Positions 1 through 6,064 of a stretch of DNA of 9,047 nucleotides are shown piece after piece. Position 1 is the first letter of the stretch, and each line of letters opens with the position of its first letter. The DNA comes from DASPWV01 sp046727855 (GTDB taxonomy: Bacteria; Acidobacteriota; Vicinamibacteria; Vicinamibacterales; UBA2999), in the NCBI GenBank assembly GCA_046727855.1, contig JBKPDL010000054.1:1-9047 (forward strand), in the 5' to 3' direction. The notes under the pieces are model-generated. The model ran no database searches, was not told the origin of the DNA, and saw nothing but the letters and a program-made list of their open reading frames with translations. A program made the position numbers and the translations under genes.

Positions 1-851
1 CGGCAGAACAGGCGCAGGTCGTAGCCGCGCTCGATTGCGCGATCGACGAGCGCGAACGCCGCCGGTGCGTCTTCCGCCGCAACCGCCTCGAGCGTATCGA
101 TCACCAGGTCGCGGCCGACGAGGCCCAGGACGGTCACCACCTCTTCCACGGCAATGACGTCGCCGGCAAACGCGCGGACCTGGTCTAACGCGCTCAACGA
201 ATCCCGCATGCTGCCTTCGCCGGCACGCGCCAGCAACCGCAGCGCGTCGTCCGGAATCTGAATGCCCTCTGCGTTGGCGATGAACCGTAACCGTTCCGCC
301 ACGGTTTTCCACGAGATCGTGCGGAATTCGTAGACCTGCGCGCGCGAGAGCACCGTCTCGGGAATCTTGTGCAGCTCCGTCGTCGCCATCATGAACACGA
401 CATGCGGCGGCGGTTCTTCGATCGATTTGAGCAGCGCGTTGAACGAGGACGACGAGAGCATGTGGACCTCGTCGATCAGGAACACCTTGTAGCGATTGCG
501 CACCGGCGCGATCGAGAGGCCTTCGATGATCACTTCGCGAACGTTGTCCACGCCGGTGTGAGTGGCGGCGTCGATTTCCAGGACGTCGATGTCGCGCCCT
601 TCGGCGATTTCGACGCAGGCCTCACAGACGCCGCACGGCGTTGCCGTGCGACCGGTCACGCAGTTGAGCGCACGGGCGAGAATGCGTGCCGTGGTGGTTT
701 TTCCGCAGCCGCGCGGGCCCGCAAAGACAAACGCCTGCGCCAGACGGCCGCTCTTGAGGGCGTTGGTCAACGTGCGCGTCACCGCCTGCTGTCCGAGTAC
801 GTCGTCGAACTGCTGCGGCCGCCATTTGCGGGCAAGGACTTGGTAGGACAT
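1..851 (-). CDS. dnaX: DNA polymerase III subunit gamma/tau, N-terminal part (runs off left edge)
   Basis: This is the ATPase of the replicative clamp loader, which loads the beta clamp and, in its long form, couples polymerase and helicase. About 283 codons are visible. The protein begins MSYQVLARKWRP, the standard DnaX N-terminus, which fixes the ATG at 851-849 although no Shine-Dalgarno sequence precedes it. The Walker A motif GPRGCGKT is at residues 45-52. Four zinc-binding cysteines lie at C64, C73, C76 and C79, the same spacing as in E. coli. The Walker B motif VFLIDE is at 123-128, followed by HML. The sensor/arginine-finger region reads TVLSRAQVYEF, with R170 kept and alanine in place of the cysteine of the usual SRC. 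The AAA+ lid and the start of domain III follow to the window edge. The C-terminal tau region and any frameshift site that yields gamma lie outside the window. The SRP RNA gene and a repeat block sit directly upstream. The identification is very secure. Confidence 0.97.
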   Translation of the reverse strand, partial: MSYQVLARKWRPQQFDDVLGQQAVTRTLTNALKSGRLAQAFVFAGPRGCGKTTTARILARALNCVTGRTATPCGVCEACVEIAEGRDIDVLEIDAATHTGVDNVREVIIEGLSIAPVRNRYKVFLIDEVHMLSSSSFNALLKSIEEPPPHVVFMMATTELHKIPETVLSRAQVYEFRTISWKTVAERLRFIANAEGIQIPDDALRLLARAGEGSMRDSLSALDQVRAFAGDVIAVEEVVTVLGLVGRDLVIDTLEAVAAEDAPAAFALVDRAIERGYDLRLFC

Positions 852-856
852 AAGTG

Positions 857-905
857 AGTTCAAAGTTCAGAGTTCAAAGTTCAGAGTTCAAAGTTCAAAG
901 TTCAA
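857..905. repeat. Heptamer tandem array, left arm (seven AGTTCA(A/G) units)
   Basis: Seven uninterrupted 7-bp units read AGTTCAA or AGTTCAG on the + strand; units 2 and 4 carry the final G. The array is AT-rich in an otherwise GC-rich window. It ends 5 nt upstream of the dnaX ATG (851), so any dnaX 5' leader passes through it. The array is the reverse complement of the right-arm array at 981-1029, and the two could fold on each other. The array looks like a short heptanucleotide repeat of the general type known from cyanobacterial STRR elements; any function is unknown. Confidence 0.9.
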
Positions 906-942
906 AGTTTAGTGGTCAGTTCAAAAGTTTAGTGGTCAGTTC
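906..942. repeat. 17-bp direct repeat between the two heptamer arms
   Basis: The 17-mer AGTTTAGTGGTCAGTTC occurs exactly at 906-922 and again at 926-942, a period of 20 bp. It begins as a variant of the neighbouring AGTTCAA heptad and then carries a different core, GTGGTCA. It lies in the region that would form the loop between the two complementary heptamer arms. The rest of the loop (943-980) is AT-rich and degenerate, and I see no gene or convincing promoter in it. Confidence 0.85.
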
Positions 943-980
943 GAAGTGTTGAAGTTGAACTGATAACTTAGCTCTTTAAC

Positions 981-1029
981 TTTAAACTTTGAACTTTGAA
1001 TTTTGAACTTTGAATTTTGAACTTTGAAC
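981..1029. repeat. Heptamer tandem array, right arm (seven TTTGAAC-type units)
   Basis: Seven contiguous 7-bp units follow the pattern TTTGAAC on the + strand. The variants are TTTAAAC for the first unit and TTTGAAT for the third and fifth. This is the reverse complement of the left array (857-905). Aligned from the outside inward, the two 49-bp arms pair unit by unit with only single-base departures. The array ends just before the hairpin that follows the SRP RNA gene, so the two arms and their loop fill almost the whole ffs-dnaX spacer. Confidence 0.9.
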
Positions 1030-1057
1030 TTGATACTCCCGCGGAGCGAAGCGACGC

Positions 1058-1181
1058 GGGCCCTACCGCGATCCGGAGGGCTCGTGCACATCCCTGGCGC
1101 CTCTTAGCGCTGCTGCCTTCCGGCCCTGACGCGGTTCGTGGCCCATTGGGATTGCACGAGTTCCGGACCGCGGTACGGCCC
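1058..1181 (-). ncRNA. ffs: Small bacterial signal recognition particle RNA (4.5S type)
   Basis: This is the RNA scaffold that binds Ffh and delivers nascent membrane and secreted proteins to FtsY and SecYEG. Read on the minus strand, positions 1130-1110 give GTCAGGGCCGGAAGGCAGCAG, shown here as GTCAGGGCCGG then AAGGCAGCAG. This is the universally conserved apical domain with its GGAA tetraloop. The matching strand GGGATGT follows. The ends pair as a long hairpin: GGGCC with GGCCC, then GUACCGCG with CGCGGUAG, CCGG with CCGG, CUCGUGCA with UGCACGAG, and AUCCC with GGGAU. The ends are set from this helix and give about 124 nt with no Alu domain. The mature termini may differ by a few nucleotides. 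A GC hairpin (1038-1060) overlaps the 3' end but has no U-tract. Location upstream of dnaX is a known arrangement, for example scr-dnaX in Bacillus subtilis. Confidence 0.94.
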
Positions 1182-1185
1182 GGGA

Positions 1186-1215
1186 GAGAAGAAGGGACCT
1201 GTACCCTTCTTTCTC
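1186..1215 (-). other. Inverted repeat/hairpin between dapE and the SRP RNA gene
   Basis: On the minus strand GAGAAAGAAGGG is followed by a 7-nt loop and then CCCTTCTTCTC, giving an 11-bp stem with one bulged base. It begins 26 nt after the dapE stop codon and ends 4 nt before the predicted SRP RNA 5' end. It has no run of T after the stem, so it is not a standard intrinsic terminator. It could be a processing hairpin in a long precursor, an operon-end structure, or part of the SRP RNA leader. No clear sigma-70-type promoter was found between 1182 and 1241. Confidence 0.5.
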
Positions 1216-1241
1216 GTGAGACGAACTCCCAGTTTAGCACG

Positions 1242-2258
1242 TCACTGCTGAGGGACCGCGTCGGTCAACAGCTCGCTTGCGAGGCGGGTGTACAACTCGA
1301 CCGCCTCGACCAGCTCCTGAATCTTCACGTGCTCGCGATCCGTGTGCGCCACATGGATGGATCCTGGACCAAGCAGGAGCGCTGTGCCCCACTGATTCAA
1401 AAAGGGAATGTCGGTGGTGTAGGCAAACACTCCGGTCTCAAATCCGGGCTGTGTGCGCAGCTTCACAGCCGGCACTTCCACGATTTCTTCGATCGCCACG
1501 CGATCCGCAACGGCGTCGCGCAGGACGCGCCGAATCTGGTGGTGATCGCCCACGCTGCGGAACGTCACCTCGGCCTCTGCTGTTGGGGGGACGATGTTCG
1601 GCGCGACACCACCAGCGATCAGGCCGATTGTGTAATGCGTACGGCCAAGCTCCTCGTTCTCCGGCCAGGGTGCACTTCGCAGCGCAATCATCGCGTCGAG
1701 CAGCTTTTCAACGGCCGATTCGCCGAGCTCCGGGTAACCGGAGTGAGCGGCGCGGCCGGTAGCGACGAGTCGCACGCGATACACGCCGCGTGTGGCGGCG
1801 CCGAGCCGATTGTCGGTCGGTTCGCCGTTGATCAGAAACTCGCTGCGCGATCCGATTTTGTTGGCCGCGATCGCGCCATCGCTGCCGCGCTCCTCACCAG
1901 CCACGAACACGAGACCGATACGCGTATCGCCGCTCGCGCGCAGGCGCTCCGCCGCGGCCACTTGAGCCGCCAGAATGCCCTTTGCATCACATGCCCCGCG
2001 TCCGTACAGCAGGTCGCCCTCCTGCCGACTGGGAAAGAACGGCGGGACACAATCGAGGTGAGTGGAAAAGACAAGGCGCGGCTCACCGACCGCCGCAATC
2101 ACGTTGCTGCGATTGCGATCGAGCGGCTGCTCGAGTACTGAATATCCGCGCTCACGCAGGTAACCGGCCACCACGGCGGCCACCTCGCCTTCGCGCCCGG
2201 TTGTCGAATCGATGTCGATCAGACGGCGCGCTAGCGCAACGGGGTCTACCGGATCCAC
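1242..2258 (-). CDS. dapE: M20-family deacylase, probable succinyl- (or acetyl-) diaminopimelate desuccinylase
   Basis: This is a di-metal M20 amidohydrolase of 338 residues, a short member of the DapE/ArgE family. It most likely removes the acyl group from N-acyl-LL-diaminopimelate. Visible metal and catalytic motifs are STHLDCVP (H67, D69), GRGACDAKG (D91), GEERGSDG (E122, E123), NGEP (E146) and the C-terminal AHTDREHV (H305). The dimerisation-domain segment GRAAHSGYPELGESA contains H172. The start is GTG at 2258, with GGAG 8 nt upstream, and it overlaps the dapD end by 13 nt. Its place directly after dapD in an otherwise pure lysine operon argues for DapE. Sequence alone does not exclude an N-acetylornithine deacetylase (ArgE), or a deacetylase if DapD here uses acetyl-CoA. 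It is the last protein gene before the SRP RNA. Confidence 0.82.
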   Translation of the reverse strand: MDPVDPVALARRLIDIDSTTGREGEVAAVVAGYLRERGYSVLEQPLDRNRSNVIAAVGEPRLVFSTHLDCVPPFFPSRQEGDLLYGRGACDAKGILAAQVAAAERLRASGDTRIGLVFVAGEERGSDGAIAANKIGSRSEFLINGEPTDNRLGAATRGVYRVRLVATGRAAHSGYPELGESAVEKLLDAMIALRSAPWPENEELGRTHYTIGLIAGGVAPNIVPPTAEAEVTFRSVGDHHQIRRVLRDAVADRVAIEEIVEVPAVKLRTQPGFETGVFAYTTDIPFLNQWGTALLLGPGSIHVAHTDREHVKIQELVEAVELYTRLASELLTDAVPQQ

Positions 2259-3079
2259 GCCTCGAGCTCCGTGCGGGTGTCAGTGCGGTCGTCGCGATAC
2301 TTGACAATGACCGGTGTGGCGAGCGACAGCGCCCATTCGCGCCCGGCTCCCACGGTCACCGCGCGTGCGCCCGGCACGACGACAGCCCCTGCCGGGACCA
2401 CGAGCGGCTGTCCTGGTTCGGGTTTGATGATCTTTCCCTGCGGCAGGTCGTAGACCGGCGTCGAACCGGTGAGCACCGTTCCCGCCGCGATCACTGCGCG
2501 GGCCTTGATCACCGCACCCTCGTAGACGCCGGTGTTCCCTCCAACGAGAACTTCGTCTTCGATCACCACTGGCAGAGCCCCCACTGGTTCTATGACACCG
2601 CCAATCTGCGCACCGGCGCTGAGATGCACGCGTTTGCCAATCTGTGCGCACGATCCGACAAGCGCATGCGAGTCAACCAGCGTCCCCTCGTCTACGTACG
2701 CGCCGATGTTGATGAACATCGGCGGCATGCAGATCACGCCGTTGGCGACGTACGCGCCATCACGGACTGACGATCCGCCGGGCACGATGCGCACACCCGC
2801 GTCGGTGCGAAAGCGTTTCAACGGCATCGTGTCTTTGTCGTAAAACGGAAGACCGGCGGACATGTCCGCGATCTTGCCCACGCGGAAGCCGAGCAGGATG
2901 CCCTGCTTGACCCAGGTGTTGACGCGCCAGCCCGTGGACGATGATGCATCGGGCTCGGCGGCACGAACCTCGCCCGCCGACAACGCGGCCCGCAACCTGG
3001 TAAACGCCTCGCGCGCGGCCGCCTTGTCCGCGTCGCCGCCGGCAGCAAACAGGGCTTCAATCGTGGAGCGGAGATCCAT
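2246..3079 (-). CDS. dapD: 2,3,4,5-tetrahydropyridine-2,6-dicarboxylate N-succinyltransferase
   Basis: DapD acylates tetrahydrodipicolinate with succinyl-CoA, opening the acylated branch of diaminopimelate synthesis. The 277-residue protein matches DapD length. It has a helical N-terminal domain (residues 1 to about 95). A left-handed beta-helix of hexapeptide repeats follows (about 100-235), including FINIGAYVDEGTLVD at 122-136, VGSCAQIGKRVHLSAG at 141-156 and GGNTGVYEGAVI at 180-191. A short C-terminal strand (LSLATPVIVK) closes it. The ATG at 3079 is preferred over the adjacent GTG at 3082 because it forms a TGATG junction with the dapA stop, overlapping by 1 nt. There is no good Shine-Dalgarno sequence, so translation is probably coupled to dapA. 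The E. coli segment GARSEVVEG is replaced by GGNTGVYEG, so acyl-donor specificity (succinyl or acetyl) is an inference from the family. Confidence 0.94.
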   Translation of the reverse strand: MDLRSTIEALFAAGGDADKAAAREAFTRLRAALSAGEVRAAEPDASSSTGWRVNTWVKQGILLGFRVGKIADMSAGLPFYDKDTMPLKRFRTDAGVRIVPGGSSVRDGAYVANGVICMPPMFINIGAYVDEGTLVDSHALVGSCAQIGKRVHLSAGAQIGGVIEPVGALPVVIEDEVLVGGNTGVYEGAVIKARAVIAAGTVLTGSTPVYDLPQGKIIKPEPGQPLVVPAGAVVVPGARAVTVGAGREWALSLATPVIVKYRDDRTDTRTELEAWIR

Positions 3080-3978
3080 CACGCGTGTGCGACGACGGGC
3101 AATCCCAATTCGCGCATCACGCCAAGAATCTTCTGCTTCGACGCATCCTTGATCGGCACCATCGGCAGCCGATACACCTCATTGCACAGGCCGATCGCCG
3201 TCATCGCAAACTTGACCGGACCAGGGCTCGATTCGACGAAATTCACGAGCAGCAGCGGCAGCAGCCTTTTGTGGATCGCACGCGCCTGCGCGAAATCGCC
3301 CCGTTCGGCGGCTTCAACCAGCTGCGACATCTCGGCGGGAATTTCGTTTGACGCCACTGAAATGATCCCCCGCCCTCCAATCGCCATCAGCGGCAGGGTG
3401 AGCGCATCGTCTCCGCTGATCACGAGGAAGTCGTCCGGAACGGCGCGACAGATCTCTGCCATCTGCGTCATGTTCCCCGACGCTTCCTTGATGCCGAGGA
3501 TGTTCTCGATCGCGGCGAGACGCTCGACCGTGCCCGGCTCGATGTTGCACGCGGTCCTTCCCTGGACGCTGTACAGAACAATCGGCAGCGGGGTGCTCTC
3601 GGCGATCGCTTTGTAGTGCTGATACAAGCCTTCCTGCGTGGGCTTGTTGTAGTACGGCGTCACCGACAGAAGCCCGGTGGCGCCGGCCTTCTGCATTTCT
3701 GACGCAGTGTGAATCACTTCCTTCGTGTCGTAGCCGCCGGCGCCAGCCAGGACAGGCACCCGGCCTTGCGCTTCTTCGACCACGAGCTCGACGACCCGCC
3801 GCTTCTCCTCCATGGACAGCGTCGGCGACTCGCCGGTCGTTCCGCACGGCACGAGAAAATGCACGCCGAAGTCGATCTGCCGGCGCGCGAGCGTGCGAAC
3901 CGCCGCTTCGTCAACGGCGCCACTTCGCGTAAACGGCGTGATGAGCGCAGTGCCAACACCGGTAAATTGCGTCCTCAT
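3079..3978 (-). CDS. dapA: 4-hydroxy-tetrahydrodipicolinate synthase
   Basis: DapA condenses pyruvate with aspartate semialdehyde, the first committed step of the diaminopimelate/lysine pathway. The 299-residue TIM barrel has the full set of recognised residues. The Schiff-base lysine is K164 in GIKEASGNM. The triad residues are Y136 and T48 (motif PCGTTGES, 44-51), with Y110 in TPYYNKPTQEG. The substrate-binding R141 lies in the GRT motif. The segment before it reads LYSVQGRTACN where the family commonly has YNVPGRT, so N is replaced by S and P by Q. The ATG at 3978 has GGAG 5 nt upstream and overlaps the dapB stop by 4 nt (ATGA). The stop overlaps the dapD ATG by 1 nt. A relative such as N-acetylneuraminate lyase or another DapA-family aldolase is unlikely given the operon. 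Confidence 0.96.
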   Translation of the reverse strand: MRTQFTGVGTALITPFTRSGAVDEAAVRTLARRQIDFGVHFLVPCGTTGESPTLSMEEKRRVVELVVEEAQGRVPVLAGAGGYDTKEVIHTASEMQKAGATGLLSVTPYYNKPTQEGLYQHYKAIAESTPLPIVLYSVQGRTACNIEPGTVERLAAIENILGIKEASGNMTQMAEICRAVPDDFLVISGDDALTLPLMAIGGRGIISVASNEIPAEMSQLVEAAERGDFAQARAIHKRLLPLLLVNFVESSPGPVKFAMTAIGLCNEVYRLPMVPIKDASKQKILGVMRELGLPVVAHA

Positions 3979-4658
3979 AACGACTCCAGAAAATCACGCA
4001 TCGTGAACCAGCCACGCTTGCCTTTCAACCAGCGTGCCGCCTCGAGCGCGCCGCGCGCGAACACTGCGCGGTCGCGCACCGTGTGGGTCAACGTGATCGT
4101 ATCCGAAGGGCCGTCAAACCCTACAGTGTGCGTGCCGGGAATCGATCCGGCTCTCGCCGAGGATACGTCGATTGGATGATGGTAGCCCGCCCGCTCCATG
4201 CCGATCTTCAATTGCAGCGCGGTGCCCGAAGGGGCGTCTTTTTTGGTCGCGTGGTGCAGCTCGTGCAGCCACGCTCCATAGCTTTGGTGCGGCGCAAATC
4301 GGCGCGCCGCGTCCTCGACGATGAGCTGGAAGAGGTTGAGACCGAGCGCGAAATTGGGCGCCGCGAGGACGCCGATTTCGCTGCGCTGAACGAGTGGCCG
4401 GAGCATCGCTTCCTGCGCCGTCCATCCCGTCGTGCCGATCACGACGTTGATGCGGCGCTCCGCGAGCAGGGGGAGATTCTTGAGCACTGCTTCGGCGAGC
4501 GAAAAGTCGATCGCCACGTCCACGCCAGAGTAATCGCGCGCAGCGAGTTCATGCGCGTTCATGCGCGTGATCACCCCGACAATAGCGGCGTCGTATTCGG
4601 GCGCGAGGCTTTCCACGAGCTTGCCCATGCGCCCGTGGCCAAGGAGGAGCAGGTTCAT
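3975..4658 (-). CDS. dapB: 4-hydroxy-tetrahydrodipicolinate reductase (compact form)
   Basis: DapB reduces the DapA product to tetrahydrodipicolinate with NAD(P)H. At 227 residues it is shorter than the about 270 residues of the E. coli enzyme, and compact bacterial forms are known. The N-terminal Rossmann motif is LLLGHGRMGKL, with GHGRMG at 7-12. GTTGW (75-79) and APNFALGLNLF (100-110) follow. The catalytic segment ELHHATKKDAPSGTA spans 133-147, with H135 and K139 in the positions of E. coli H159 and K163. The shortening lies mainly in the nucleotide-binding half, where the stretch after the first strand is brief. The ATG at 4658 follows an AGGA about 8 nt upstream and overlaps the lysC stop as TGATG. 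The end overlaps dapA by 4 nt. Confidence 0.95.
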   Translation of the reverse strand: MNLLLLGHGRMGKLVESLAPEYDAAIVGVITRMNAHELAARDYSGVDVAIDFSLAEAVLKNLPLLAERRINVVIGTTGWTAQEAMLRPLVQRSEIGVLAAPNFALGLNLFQLIVEDAARRFAPHQSYGAWLHELHHATKKDAPSGTALQLKIGMERAGYHHPIDVSSARAGSIPGTHTVGFDGPSDTITLTHTVRDRAVFARGALEAARWLKGKRGWFTMRDFLESL

Positions 4659-6064
4659 CAGGCCAGTCCTGCAGGCGCAGGCTCAGGTGCGAAGAAAGTG
4701 GAGTGCAAGCGGCCAAGCGCTTGCGGCAAGTCCTGTTCGCGAATCACAAAGGTGACATTGCGACTGGACGCCGCCTGCGACACCATCCGAATCGGCACGT
4801 CGCCCGCAGCCTGAAGCACTTGCCCGATCAGCGACGGATCGGTTTGCAATCCTTCGCCGACCACGCACACGATCGCCATCCCATGCTCCGCCTCGACCTG
4901 TGCGATCTCCGAGAGTGCCTCGACGATTGCCGCCAGCCGGCGGCGATCGTCGACCGTCACCGAAACGCTCACCTCGGACGTCGTGATCACATCGACCGCC
5001 GTTTTGCCGCGCTCGAAAATCTCGAACAGACGGCGGAGGAAGCCGTGCGCCATCAGCATCCGTGTAGACGTGATGTTCACCACCGTGACGTCTCTCTTGG
5101 AAGCGATGGCGGTCAGCGGACGGGAGGCAGGCGGACGTTCAACTGTAATCAGCGTTCCGCGCGCATGCGGGCGATGAGAGTTCAGAATACGCACTGGGAT
5201 ATTGCGCGACACCGCCGGCTGAATCGTCGCCGGGTGCAGCACTTTGGCGCCGAAATAGGCGAGCTCCGAGGCTTCCGCAAACGACAGATGCGGCACCACG
5301 TGCGGATCCGGCACGAGGCGCGGATCGGCCGTAAGCATGCCGTCCACGTCCGTCCAGATCTGAATCTCACCAGCGCCGAGACACGCGCCCACGATCGCGC
5401 CTGAGTAATCCGAGCCGCCGCGACCGAGCGTGGTGGTGACGCCTTCGCGCGTCGCGCCAACAAACCCGCCAAGCACAGGAATCCGCCCGGCAGCGAGCGG
5501 TGGATCCACGTACGCCATCAGCGCGGACGTCGTCTCGGGAAAGAGCGGCGCCGCGCACGTATGCTCGCCGTTGGTGACAACGGCCCGGCGCGCGTCAATC
5601 CAGCTGGCAAGCAGCCCGTGCGAGGTGAGCGCGGCTGCGACAATCCGGCTGCTGACCACCTCGCCGGTGGCGGCGATCGAATCCATCCAGCGCGGCGACA
5701 CCTCGCGGAGCACCGAGAGAGCTTCGACGATTCGCTCGAGCTCGTCGAACTCGCGATCGACGAATGCGATCACTTCTTCGCGATGCACAACGTCAGTGAT
5801 CGCGTGGGCGACCGTGACGTGGCGCTGGCGCAACTCGCGAAGGTTGGTGAGCGCCCCTTCGAGATCGCCGGCGCCGGCGTTGGCGGTCACACCAAGCAGC
5901 CGGTCGGTCACCTTGGAAAGCGCCGAGACCACAACGATGGGCCCGCGCGCATCGCCGCCTTCCTGCTGCGCGTCGGCCTGGCGCTGTGCGCGAACAATGG
6001 CGATGAGACGCTCGATGGCGTTGCGATCGGCGACCGAGGTGCCGCCAAACTTCATCACGACCAT
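4658..6064 (-). CDS. lysC: Aspartate kinase, monofunctional, with C-terminal ACT domains
   Basis: LysC phosphorylates aspartate, the entry step to lysine, threonine and methionine. The 468-residue protein starts VVMKFGGTSV after the initiator (catalytic K5, GGTS 7-10). It continues with GEVVSSR (134-140), GRGGSDYSGA (214-223) and WTDVDGMLTADPR (237-249). Two ACT domains follow, about 320-390 and 395-455. The segment AHGFLRRLFEIF (339-350) and VDVITTSEVS (357-366) closely resembles the lysine-binding part of E. coli LysC, so lysine feedback inhibition is likely; this is an inference. The ATG at 6064 is chosen because it forms TAATG with the asd stop and matches the family N-terminus. A longer in-frame extension into asd is not credible. 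GAAGGG about 11 nt upstream is a weak ribosome-binding site. No homoserine dehydrogenase domain is fused. Confidence 0.96.
   Translation of the reverse strand: MVVMKFGGTSVADRNAIERLIAIVRAQRQADAQQEGGDARGPIVVVSALSKVTDRLLGVTANAGAGDLEGALTNLRELRQRHVTVAHAITDVVHREEVIAFVDREFDELERIVEALSVLREVSPRWMDSIAATGEVVSSRIVAAALTSHGLLASWIDARRAVVTNGEHTCAAPLFPETTSALMAYVDPPLAAGRIPVLGGFVGATREGVTTTLGRGGSDYSGAIVGACLGAGEIQIWTDVDGMLTADPRLVPDPHVVPHLSFAEASELAYFGAKVLHPATIQPAVSRNIPVRILNSHRPHARGTLITVERPPASRPLTAIASKRDVTVVNITSTRMLMAHGFLRRLFEIFERGKTAVDVITTSEVSVSVTVDDRRRLAAIVEALSEIAQVEAEHGMAIVCVVGEGLQTDPSLIGQVLQAAGDVPIRMVSQAASSRNVTFVIREQDLPQALGRLHSTFFAPEPAPAGLA

Noticed and set aside
857..1029. CRISPR array.
   Set aside because: The units are contiguous 7-mers with no unique spacers, and no cas genes are present.
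1038..1060. GC hairpin after the SRP RNA as an intrinsic terminator.
   Set aside because: CCCGCG pairs with CGCGGG, but it overlaps the SRP RNA 3' end by 3 nt and no T-run follows on the minus strand.
968..1240. A 90-codon minus-strand open frame ending in a SSKFKIQ/SSKFKVQ peptide repeat.
   Set aside because: It is translated from the SRP RNA gene and the heptamer array; the peptide repeat is a by-product of the 7-bp DNA repeat.
1017..2141. A 374-codon open frame on the + strand across ffs and antisense to dapE.
   Set aside because: It starts inside the heptamer repeat, crosses the SRP RNA gene and mirrors a well-supported M20 enzyme. It has low-complexity, Arg/His-rich composition typical of an antisense shadow in GC-rich DNA.
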